Shown here: piece by piece, positions 24,435 through 31,379 of the stretch
How positions within the stretch are numbered: position 1 is the first letter of the stretch
Layout of the letters: the number at the start of each line of letters is the position of its first letter
NCBI GenBank assembly: GCA_029624675.1
Contig: JARSSP010000073.1
Location: 1 to 44,775 of the forward strand
Direction of reading: 5' to 3'
From: Candidatus Contendibacter sp.
GTDB lineage: Bacteria; Pseudomonadota; Gammaproteobacteria; Competibacterales; Competibacteraceae
DNA length: 44,775 nt
Made by a program: the position numbers and the translations under genes
The notes under the pieces: model-generated
What the model saw: the letters and a program-made list of their open reading frames with translations, nothing else
The model's database searches: none
Told to the model about the DNA's origin: nothing

Positions 24435-25406
24435 TCAGATGCCAGCGCCAGCCTCGAATGTTTCGCCGCGCGCCGGCGGGAGGCTGGCCGCGGAACTGGC
24501 GTTGCGCACGAGGGATTCGCTCAGTTCCGGATTGCACAATTCGATGAACCGATACGCGAAATTGCGTAGATAGTGGCCCCGGCGGACGGCGATCCAGGTG
24601 ATGTTCTTCTCGAATAGCCGAGCGCCGTCGAGCAGACGCAAGCCGATGTCCTTGACCGGGCTGAAAGCCACCGAGGCAATGATGCCGATGCCGAGACCCA
24701 GCTCGACATAGGTTTTGATCACGTCGGCGTCCAGCGCCGAGATCACGATGTCGGGCGCCAGCCCCGCCCGCGCGAAAGCGGCGTCGAGCCTGGAGCGGCC
24801 GGTAAAGCCCTCGTGATAGGTGATGAGCGGATGTTCCGCGATGGCCTCCAGGGTGAGCGGCCGAACCGAGACCAGCGGGTGCCCGTCCGGCACGATCACG
24901 GCGTGATGCCACTCGTAAAACGCGAAGGAGGCCAGTTCCGCCACGCTGGCCAGCGCTTCGGTGGCAATGCCGATGTCGGCCTCGCCGGCCAGCAACATCG
25001 TGGCGATCTCGGCCGGACTGGCCTGGTGAAGCGCCAGGTGGACGCGGGGAAAGGCGGCCTTGAACTGGCCGACCACCGGCGGCAAGGCGTAGCGCGCCTG
25101 GGTGTGGGTGGTGGCAACGCGGAGCTGGCCCTGGTCGCGGTTGGAAAACTGCTCCGCAAGCTGGCGGATGTTCCTGGCGTCCAGCAGCATGCGTCGGACG
25201 ATCTCGACCAGTTCCTTGCCCGGCTCGGTGAGTCCCAGCAGCCGCTTGCCCCGGCGGACGAACAGTTCGATGCCGAGTTCGTCCTCCAGGTCCTTGATGT
25301 GCTTGCTCACCCCGGACTGCGAGGTGAACAGCGCATTGGCGACCTCGGTCAGGTTGAAGTTGCAGCGCACCGCTTCCTGGATGATGCGCAGTTGTTGGAA
25401 GTTCAA
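24435..25406 (-). CDS. cysB: CysB-type LysR regulator of sulfur assimilation
   Basis: A 323-residue LysR regulator, the length of E. coli CysB. The N-terminal helix-turn-helix has MNFQQLRIIQEAV and LFTSQSGVSKHIKDLEDELG, with the characteristic CysB N-terminus, and the effector domain follows with TTHTQARYALPPVV (the sulfate/acetylserine pocket) and GLGIGIIASVAF. CysB activates sulfate uptake and reduction genes when O-acetylserine is present. The start is TTG 25406: it restores the full CysB N-terminus, has GAGAGGG before it, and overlaps the cysA stop (TTGA). It is the last gene of sbp-cysT-cysW-cysA-cysB, so the regulator is coupled to the transporter. Confidence 0.92.
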   Translation of the reverse strand: MNFQQLRIIQEAVRCNFNLTEVANALFTSQSGVSKHIKDLEDELGIELFVRRGKRLLGLTEPGKELVEIVRRMLLDARNIRQLAEQFSNRDQGQLRVATTHTQARYALPPVVGQFKAAFPRVHLALHQASPAEIATMLLAGEADIGIATEALASVAELASFAFYEWHHAVIVPDGHPLVSVRPLTLEAIAEHPLITYHEGFTGRSRLDAAFARAGLAPDIVISALDADVIKTYVELGLGIGIIASVAFSPVKDIGLRLLDGARLFEKNITWIAVRRGHYLRNFAYRFIELCNPELSESLVRNASSAASLPPARGETFEAGAGI

Positions 25407-26536
25407 ATTCCCTCTCCATCGACGCCGATCAGGCTACCCGCCGGGAGGGGCGTCCGTCCCGCCGGCCGGGGCTCGGGCGCGAACAAGCGAATCCGCGCCG
25501 GCTTCAGGCGCACCCGTTGCCCGTTCGCGAGATTCAGCGCGGCCACGCGCTCGCGCGACAATTCCACTTCGTAAAAGCGGCCGGATTCGCGTTCCGCGCC
25601 GGTCAGTTCGACCCGCGCGGTGGGGCCAAAGGCCAACACCCGTTCGACGCGCGCCGCGATGCCCGCGTTTCCCGCCGGGTTCGTTTCGATGTCCAGTTCG
25701 TGGGGGCGAACGAAGCCCAGCGCCTCGGCGCCGGGCTGAAAGCCGTTATGGCCCAGGGGCAAGCTCCCCTCGCCGACGTGCAGATGATGGTCCTGGACCC
25801 GGCCGTGAAACAGATTGACCGCGCCAAGAAAGCCATACACGAACGGCGAGGCCGGCTGTTCGTAGACCTCGTAAGGGGTACCGACCTGTTCGACGCGGCC
25901 ACGATTCATCACCACGACCCGATCCGACACCTCCAGCGCCTCTTCCTGATCGTGGGTCACGAACAGGCTGGTGATATGCAGCGCATCGTGCAGTTGGCGC
26001 AACCAGCGGCGCAACTCCTTGCGAACCTTGGCGTCCAGCGCGCCGAACGGCTCGTCGAGCAACAGCACGCGCGGCTCGACCGCCAGGGCGCGGGCCAGGG
26101 CGATCCGCTGCCGCTGGCCGCCGGACAATTGCGTGGGATAGCGCTGGGCGAGCGCCGACAACTGCACCAGGTCCAGAAGCTCGCGAACGCGGGATTGAAT
26201 CGCGCTCTCGCCGGGGCGTTGCCCGCGCGGCTTGATCCGCAGCCCGAAGGCGACATTGTCGAACACGGTCATGTGCCGAAACAGGGCGTAATGCTGGAAC
26301 ACGAAGCCGACTTGCCGCTCGCGGACGTGGGCGGTGGAAGCGTCCTCGCCGTCCAGAAACACCTGACCGCCGTCGGCGGACTCCAAACCGGCGATGATCC
26401 GCAGCAGGGTGGTTTTGCCACAGCCGGACGGACCCAGCAAGCCCACCAGTTGGCCGGTCGGAAAATCCAGGGTGACGTCGTCGAGCGCGACGAACTGGCC
26501 GAACCGTTTGGCGATGTTTTGCACGCGAATGCTCAT
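25403..26536 (-). CDS. cysA: Sulfate/thiosulfate ABC importer ATP-binding protein
   Basis: A 377-residue ATPase. It has Walker A GPSGCGKTT, the Q-loop in GFVFQHYALF, the signature LSGGQRQRIALARALA, Walker B VLLLDEPFGALDAK, and the H-loop SLFVTHDQEEALE. A C-terminal TOBE-like regulatory domain follows and ends in PARIRLFAPE. It powers sulfate import with CysT, CysW and Sbp at the inner membrane. ATG 26536 overlaps the cysW stop (ATGA), and its own stop overlaps the cysB TTG. Confidence 0.95.
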   Translation of the reverse strand: MSIRVQNIAKRFGQFVALDDVTLDFPTGQLVGLLGPSGCGKTTLLRIIAGLESADGGQVFLDGEDASTAHVRERQVGFVFQHYALFRHMTVFDNVAFGLRIKPRGQRPGESAIQSRVRELLDLVQLSALAQRYPTQLSGGQRQRIALARALAVEPRVLLLDEPFGALDAKVRKELRRWLRQLHDALHITSLFVTHDQEEALEVSDRVVVMNRGRVEQVGTPYEVYEQPASPFVYGFLGAVNLFHGRVQDHHLHVGEGSLPLGHNGFQPGAEALGFVRPHELDIETNPAGNAGIAARVERVLAFGPTARVELTGAERESGRFYEVELSRERVAALNLANGQRVRLKPARIRLFAPEPRPAGRTPLPAGSLIGVDGEGI

Positions 26537-27435
26537 GCGGATGCTCCCGATTCCTCGCCGACGCTCAACTGTTGCCGGCCCCGCCGTTCCACCAGGGATT
26601 TGACGACCAGAGTCAGCAACGCCAGCAGCGCCAGCAGCGAGGCCACCGCGAAGGCGGCGGCGAAGTTGTATTCGTTGTAAAGGATTTCCACGTACAAAGG
26701 CATCGTATTAGTCCGCCCCCGAATATGGCCGGACACCACCGAGACCGCGCCGAATTCCCCCATGGCGCGGGCGTTGGACAGGATGACGCCGTAGAGCAAG
26801 CCCCATTTGACGTTCGGCAGGGTGACGCGCCAGAAGGTTTGCCAGCCGGAGGCCCCCAGCACGATGGCCGCCTCTTCTTCCTCCCGGCCCTGGGCTTCCA
26901 TCAGGGGAATCAGCTCGCGGGCGACGAACGGGAAGGTGACGAAGATCGTCGCCAGCACCAGACCGGGCACGGCGAAAATGATCTTCACGTCGTGTGCCAT
27001 CAGCCAGGGGCCGAACCAGCCCTGCGCCCCGAACAGCAGCACGAAAATCAGACCGGCAACGACCGGTGAAACCGAGAACGGCAAATCGATCAAGGTCGTG
27101 AGCAACTGCTTGCCGCGAAAATTGAACTTGGCAATCGCCCAGGCCGCCGACACGCCAAACACCAGATTAAGCGGCACGGCAATCGCGGCGACGAGCAGGG
27201 TCAGGAAAATCGCGGATCGGGCGTCTGGATCGACCAGCGCCGCGAAATAGACTCCCCAGCCCTTGCGAAGGGCTTCGGCGAAGACCGTCACCAAGGGCAA
27301 TAACAGGAACAGCGCAAAGAACGCCAGCGCGATGGCGATCAGAATCCCGCGCACCCAGGCAGGTTCGCGGGTGGCGGCGCTGGCCTCGAATCGCCGCGAG
27401 TGGACGGTCCAATGAGTGGCAACGGCGGCGCCCAT
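26533..27435 (-). CDS. cysW: Sulfate ABC importer permease CysW
   Basis: A 300-residue inner-membrane permease with several hydrophobic segments and the cytoplasmic ATPase-docking loop EEEEAAIVLGASGWQTFWRVTLPNV. The internal NARAMGEFGAVSVVSG is diagnostic of CysW. GGAGGA precedes ATG 27435, two bases after the cysT stop. It pairs with CysT to form the channel. Confidence 0.95.
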   Translation of the reverse strand: MGAAVATHWTVHSRRFEASAATREPAWVRGILIAIALAFFALFLLLPLVTVFAEALRKGWGVYFAALVDPDARSAIFLTLLVAAIAVPLNLVFGVSAAWAIAKFNFRGKQLLTTLIDLPFSVSPVVAGLIFVLLFGAQGWFGPWLMAHDVKIIFAVPGLVLATIFVTFPFVARELIPLMEAQGREEEEAAIVLGASGWQTFWRVTLPNVKWGLLYGVILSNARAMGEFGAVSVVSGHIRGRTNTMPLYVEILYNEYNFAAAFAVASLLALLALLTLVVKSLVERRGRQQLSVGEESGASA

Positions 27436-27437
27436 GC

Positions 27438-28271
27438 TTATCCTCCTCCGTGACTACGGTTGGCCCATGCCTGCAAGCCATTGATCAGGAAAAGCAAGAT
27501 AAACGAAGTCACCAGCATGACGGCGGCAATCGCCGTAGCGCCGGGGTAATCGAACTGCTCCAGTTTGGTGATGATCAGTAGCGGAGTGATTTCTGACACC
27601 ATCGGCACATTGCCAGCGATAAAGATCACCGAACCGTATTCGCCCACCGCGCGGGCGAAGGCCAGGGCGAAGCCGGTCAGCAGCGCGGGCAGCACCGGCG
27701 GCAACACCACGCGATAGAACGTCTGCCAGCGATCCGCGCCGAGGCTGGCGGCCGCTTCTTCCAGTTCGGTCTCCAGATCTTCCAGCACTGGCTGCACCGT
27801 GCGCACCACGAAGGGGAGGCCGATGAAGATCAGCGCCACCAGAATCCCCAGCGGCGTGAAGGCGACCTTGATGCCCAACGGTTGCAGCCATTGCCCCAGC
27901 CAGCCGTTGCCCGCATAGATGGCGGTCAGCGCGATGCCGGCGACCGCCGTGGGCAGGGCGAAGGGCAAATCCACCAGCGCATCGACGATCCGCTTGCCTG
28001 GAAAGCTGTAGCGCACCAGCACCCAGGCGAAGATCAGTCCGAACACGGCGTTGATGGCGGCGGCCAGCAGCGAGGTGCCGAAACTCACCCGATAGGAGGC
28101 CACCACGCGCGGCGCGCTGATCACCGTCCAGAACTGCTCCCAGGTCAGGGACGTGGACTTCAGAAAAACCGCGGCGAGCGGGATCAGCACGATCAGCGCC
28201 AGATACACCAGGGTATAGCCCAGCGCCAGCGGAAACCCCGGCAGGACGCGATGCGGTTTGCCGGCGCGCAT
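27438..28271 (-). CDS. cysT: Sulfate ABC importer permease CysT
   Basis: A 277-residue permease (CysT/CysU). The docking loop is EEAAASLGADRWQTFYRVV, and FARAVGEYGSVIFIAGN is the CysT-type motif. DLPFALPTAVAGIALTAIY is also typical. It starts in an ATGA overlap with the stop of sbp (28271), so translation is coupled. Confidence 0.95.
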   Translation of the reverse strand: MRAGKPHRVLPGFPLALGYTLVYLALIVLIPLAAVFLKSTSLTWEQFWTVISAPRVVASYRVSFGTSLLAAAINAVFGLIFAWVLVRYSFPGKRIVDALVDLPFALPTAVAGIALTAIYAGNGWLGQWLQPLGIKVAFTPLGILVALIFIGLPFVVRTVQPVLEDLETELEEAAASLGADRWQTFYRVVLPPVLPALLTGFALAFARAVGEYGSVIFIAGNVPMVSEITPLLIITKLEQFDYPGATAIAAVMLVTSFILLFLINGLQAWANRSHGGG

Positions 28272-29272
28272 CAGCGATTCACCACGATCTGGTCGTACAC
28301 GCCGCCATCAGCGAAGTGCGTCTGTTGCGCTTTCGCCCAGCCACCGAAGACCTCGTCCACCGTGAAAAGCTGGATCGGTTTGAACTGCCCGGCGTGCTGT
28401 TTCAGGATCGTCTCCAGCCGTGGCCGGAAGAAATGCCGGGCGACGATTTCCTGACCGGCGGGGGAATAGAGAAATTCCAGGTAGCCCTGGGCTTGCTTGC
28501 GAGTCCCTTTTTTGTCCACTACCCGATCCACCACGGCGACCGGCGCTTCGGCCTGAATGCTGATCGAGGGATAGATCACCTCGAATTTCTCACTGCCCAA
28601 CTCGCGGCCGATCAGCACCGCCTCGTTTTCGAAGGTCACCAGCACGTCGCCCAGATCGCGCTGGGTGAAGGTCGTGGTGGCACCGCGTCCGCCGCCATCC
28701 AGCACCGGCACGTTGCGGAACAGGCGGGCCACGAAATCGCGCGCCCTGGCTTCATCGCCGCCCTTCTTGATCGCGTAGCCCCAGGCCGCCAGATAGGCGT
28801 AGCGGCCGTTGCCGGAGGTCTTGGGATTGGGAACGATCACCGCAATGCCCGGTTTGACCAGGTCGTCCCAGTCGCGAACGTGCTTGGGATTGCCTTTGCG
28901 CACCAGAAATACGGTGGTCGAGGTATACGGCGCGCTGTCGTGAGGGAGACGCTGGCGCCAGTCCTTCGGCACCAACCCGCCAGCGGCCAGCAAATCGATG
29001 TCGGTGGCCTGGTTCATGGTGACTACGTCGGCTTCCAGGCCGTTAGCCACCGCGAGCGCCTGCTTGCTCGATCCGCCGTGGGACTGTTCGACGGCGACTT
29101 TCTCGCCCGTGGTTTTGGCCCAGTGCTCGATGAAAGCCGGGTTGATGTCCTTGTATAACTCGCGAGTCACGTCGTAGGACACGTTCAGGAGCGCGACATC
29201 GGCGTGCGCGGTCCCACACAGCAGGACGACTCCCCCCAGTAAGACGCGAACAACGTCGAACAAAAATCTCAT
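28271..29272 (-). CDS. sbp: Periplasmic sulfate-binding protein (first copy)
   Basis: A 333-residue precursor. ATG 29272 follows GGAG and gives a signal peptide with core VVRVLLGGVVLLCGTAHA and cleavage near AHA-DVALLN. The mature protein has the Sbp/CysP marks LLNVSYDVTRELYKDIN, VEQSHGGSSKQA and VPNPKTSGNGRYAYLAAWGYA, which shape the sulfate pocket. It delivers sulfate to CysTWA. The longer in-frame reading to 29389 has no supporting ribosome site and disrupts the signal peptide. It heads the five-gene operon ending in cysB. Confidence 0.93.
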   Translation of the reverse strand: MRFLFDVVRVLLGGVVLLCGTAHADVALLNVSYDVTRELYKDINPAFIEHWAKTTGEKVAVEQSHGGSSKQALAVANGLEADVVTMNQATDIDLLAAGGLVPKDWRQRLPHDSAPYTSTTVFLVRKGNPKHVRDWDDLVKPGIAVIVPNPKTSGNGRYAYLAAWGYAIKKGGDEARARDFVARLFRNVPVLDGGGRGATTTFTQRDLGDVLVTFENEAVLIGRELGSEKFEVIYPSISIQAEAPVAVVDRVVDKKGTRKQAQGYLEFLYSPAGQEIVARHFFRPRLETILKQHAGQFKPIQLFTVDEVFGGWAKAQQTHFADGGVYDQIVVNR

Positions 29273-29351
29273 CGCCAGACTCCAGAGCAAGTTATAAACA
29301 AACCGGAGTCTAAAAACGAATGGTAATAACGAAAAATAATAAATTCCGAAA

Positions 29352-29440
29352 TCCTTATGCGTTTTTCTGCAAAAGCGGAAAAATTTCATAATTCATTTTA
29401 TTGAATTTAATAAGCATTTTTTATTCATTTTAATTTTTAA
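29352..29440. promoter_or_regulatory. Candidate sulfur-regulatory sites upstream of sbp
   Basis: TCCTTATG at 29352-29359 matches 36998-37005 in the second sbp promoter; both lie upstream of an sbp start (~80 and ~48 bp). A T-rich motif at 29418-29440 matches 22792-22813 upstream of the EAL-hydrolase gene with one substitution and one extra A. AT-rich sites are usual for CysB. These are candidate sites only. Confidence 0.4.
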
Positions 29441-29535
29441 AGACCCCGTTTAATCTGTTCGCCACTGACAGCGGATCGTTATCGGTTTCAGGGGAATCAT
29501 GCGATTGCGGGGGCGATGAGGTGATGGGTGCTTTT

Positions 29536-29563
29536 GGGCGGCGGAGACAGCCGCCCTTTTTTT
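29536..29563 (+). terminator. Intrinsic terminator with no gene before it
   Basis: GGGCGGC (29536-29542), loop GGAGACA, GCCGCCC (29550-29556), then seven T. This is a textbook rho-independent terminator on the plus strand. No coding gene on that strand ends here: the nearest upstream gene on the strand is at 24362. It must therefore end a non-coding transcript or attenuate the encapsulin operon, whose start is 142 bp downstream. Confidence 0.8.
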
Positions 29564-29704
29564 ATGGCAACGCCCTGTCAATTTATTGGATTATTATCCG
29601 TTAAATTAGAAATTTTCCTTTAAAAATAAATACTTTTATAATTTTGGACCGTATTGGAATACACCCGTTTTTATTGTTCACTCCATCATAGAGATACTCA
29701 TTCC

Positions 29705-30631
29705 ATGTCCGAGACGAGCGAAATCCGGCATACGCTAGGCGAACTGGCGGCCCGCCAGCTTGCCAACACCACCAAAACCGCGCCGCAGATGCGGGCGATC
29801 ACACCCCGCTGGCTGATTGCCTGCCTGCCTTGGGTACCGGTCGAAGCCGGCACCTACCGGGTCAATCAGGTCATCGAAGCGCGCGCCGGGGCTCCCGCCG
29901 ATGTCGAGTGCAGCCCCCAGGACGAGAGCGACCTGCCCGAGGCTTACGTCGATTACCAGGAGCAACCGCGCGAATTCACGCTGAGCGCCATGACCACGGT
30001 TCTGGACGTGCAGACCCGCGTCTCCGATCTGTACCGCAGCCCCTACGATCAAATCCGGGAGCAACTCCGCCTCACCATCGAGAAGGTCAAGGAGAAGCAG
30101 GAGAGCGAAATCATCAACAATCCCGACTACGGCCTGTTGAGCCAAGTCGCCGATTCGTTTCGCGTTCAAACCCGCGACGGGACGCCGACCCCCGACGATC
30201 TGGACGAACTGATCGCGCGGGTCTGGAAGGAGCCCGCCTTCTTTCTGGCGCACCCGCGCGCCATCGCCGCTTTCGGGCGCGAATGCACCTATCGGGGCGT
30301 GCCGCCGGCCACGGTGAATTTGTTCGGCTCGCCGTTCATTACCTGGCGTGGCATTCCGCTCATCCCCAGCGACAAGCTGTACGTGAACGACAACAAAACC
30401 AGCATCCTGCTGCTGCGCACCGGCGAAAAGCGGCAAGGAGTGGTCGGCTTGTTCCAGCCGGGATTGCCGGGCGAGGTGTCGCCCAGCCTGTCGGTCCGGT
30501 TCATGGGCATCAACCGCAAGGCGATCGCCTCCTACCTGATTTCGCTCTATTGCTCGGTGGCGGCGCTCACCGAGGATGCGCTCGGCGTGCTCGAAGGCGT
30601 CGAGGTGGATCGCTACCATGAGTATCAGTAA
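29705..30631 (+). CDS. Family 2A encapsulin shell protein (SrpI-type)
   Basis: A 308-residue HK97-fold shell protein of the family 2A encapsulins, which associate with cysteine desulfurase. It has the N-terminal arm LGELAARQLANTTKTAPQM, then ITPRWLIACLPWVPVEAGTYRVN, then SDLYRSPYDQIREQLRLTIE, IINNPDYGLL, and the C-terminal LVNLFGSP-type strand region and SVRFMGINRKAIASYLISLY. The cyclic-nucleotide-binding insert of family 2B is absent. The protein assembles into an icosahedral cage that takes up a cysteine desulfurase through its disordered N-terminal domain. Its 3' end overlaps the cargo-domain gene by 14 bp, so the two are coupled. Only a weak GAGA precedes ATG 29705. Confidence 0.93.
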   Translation: MSETSEIRHTLGELAARQLANTTKTAPQMRAITPRWLIACLPWVPVEAGTYRVNQVIEARAGAPADVECSPQDESDLPEAYVDYQEQPREFTLSAMTTVLDVQTRVSDLYRSPYDQIREQLRLTIEKVKEKQESEIINNPDYGLLSQVADSFRVQTRDGTPTPDDLDELIARVWKEPAFFLAHPRAIAAFGRECTYRGVPPATVNLFGSPFITWRGIPLIPSDKLYVNDNKTSILLLRTGEKRQGVVGLFQPGLPGEVSPSLSVRFMGINRKAIASYLISLYCSVAALTEDALGVLEGVEVDRYHEYQ

Positions 30632-31340
30632 CCCCGAAGCTGGCGGAGCACCGTTCGACCCCGCCCTAATCGCCCGGCTCGCCAAAGAACTGTTCGCCGT
30701 GCTGCCGGGACATGCGGGACCTCCCCCCGGCGCGGGCGTGGCCTCGGCGCCACCGGCCACCCCACCGCACGAGGTCGGGGCGCTGCCGGTCGCGCCGGCG
30801 ATACCGCCGTCGTCGGCGGTCGGAAACCTGACCGGTGCGGAGTTGCGCTCGGCGCCCGCCACGGTGTCGGGCGCGACCATACGGCCGCCGCAAGCCGGTT
30901 TCACCCCGTCCGCCGCGCTCGGGCCTTACGATTTTCGCCCCGAACTGATCCCCGACGAGGGGGCACTGACGGTTCCGGGCGGCGGCGTTGCGACAACGCC
31001 GCCGGCCACGCCCCCGGTCGAGATGGGCGCACTGTCCGCCGCGCCGGCGACGACCCCCGGATCGGTGGTCGCCCCGCCGACCGAGGCCGAACTGCGCGCC
31101 TTGCCCGCCTCGCTGGCGGATACGTCGGCACAAGCGCCACAGCCTGCGTCGATTCCATCCGCGCCCGCAGCGCCCGGATCGTCCTATTACTTTCTTGAAG
31201 CGGCGCAAGCGCCACCGCCACCCGCCACCCCCGCCTTTCCTCATGGGGATTACGGCTTCGATCCCGCCATGCTCCCCGACCTGGGGCTCTTGGCCGGCCC
31301 GTATGATCCGCGCGCGGAGCGGCGGAATTTCCCGGCCTGA
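30618..31340 (+). CDS. Disordered cargo-loading domain of the encapsulated cysteine desulfurase, ended by UGA
   Basis: A 240-residue Pro/Ala-rich, low-complexity protein. It has short motifs set in disordered sequence: LIARLAKELFAVLPG near the start, GPYDFRPELIPDEG, SYYFLEAAQA, and YGFDPAMLPDLGLLAGPYDP before the end. In known family 2A loci this region is the N-terminal cargo-loading domain fused to the cysteine desulfurase. Here it stops at TGA 31338-31340, yet the frame continues without another stop into the desulfurase. An ~50-residue block is duplicated at 83-residue spacing. ATG 30618 overlaps the encapsulin stop and has GAGGTGG upstream. It may be a separate loading peptide, a mutated gene, or the front of a readthrough protein of 690 residues (30618-32690). 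Confidence 0.85.
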   Translation: MSISNPEAGGAPFDPALIARLAKELFAVLPGHAGPPPGAGVASAPPATPPHEVGALPVAPAIPPSSAVGNLTGAELRSAPATVSGATIRPPQAGFTPSAALGPYDFRPELIPDEGALTVPGGGVATTPPATPPVEMGALSAAPATTPGSVVAPPTEAELRALPASLADTSAQAPQPASIPSAPAAPGSSYYFLEAAQAPPPPATPAFPHGDYGFDPAMLPDLGLLAGPYDPRAERRNFPA

Positions 31341-31379
31341 CTGGACGATGAGGACGTGGTGGGTGAGCTGGAGAACAAC

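Larger units (their letters stand above)
29273..29704. other. Divergent intergenic region between sulfate importer and encapsulin operons
   Basis: The 432 bp hold no supported protein gene. Bases 29280-29440 and 29575-29650 are very AT-rich, in contrast to the genes. The left part contains TCCTTATG (29352-29359), which also occurs in the other sbp promoter, and the T-rich motif at 29418-29440. The middle holds a G-rich stretch (~29490-29535) leading to a strong intrinsic terminator. The right part is the promoter/leader of the encapsulin gene. CysB binding to the AT-rich part is likely from context but unproven. Confidence 0.6.

Noticed and set aside
29273..29389. N-terminal extension of the first Sbp
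   Set aside because: It lacks a ribosome site and would bury the signal peptide 39 residues inside.
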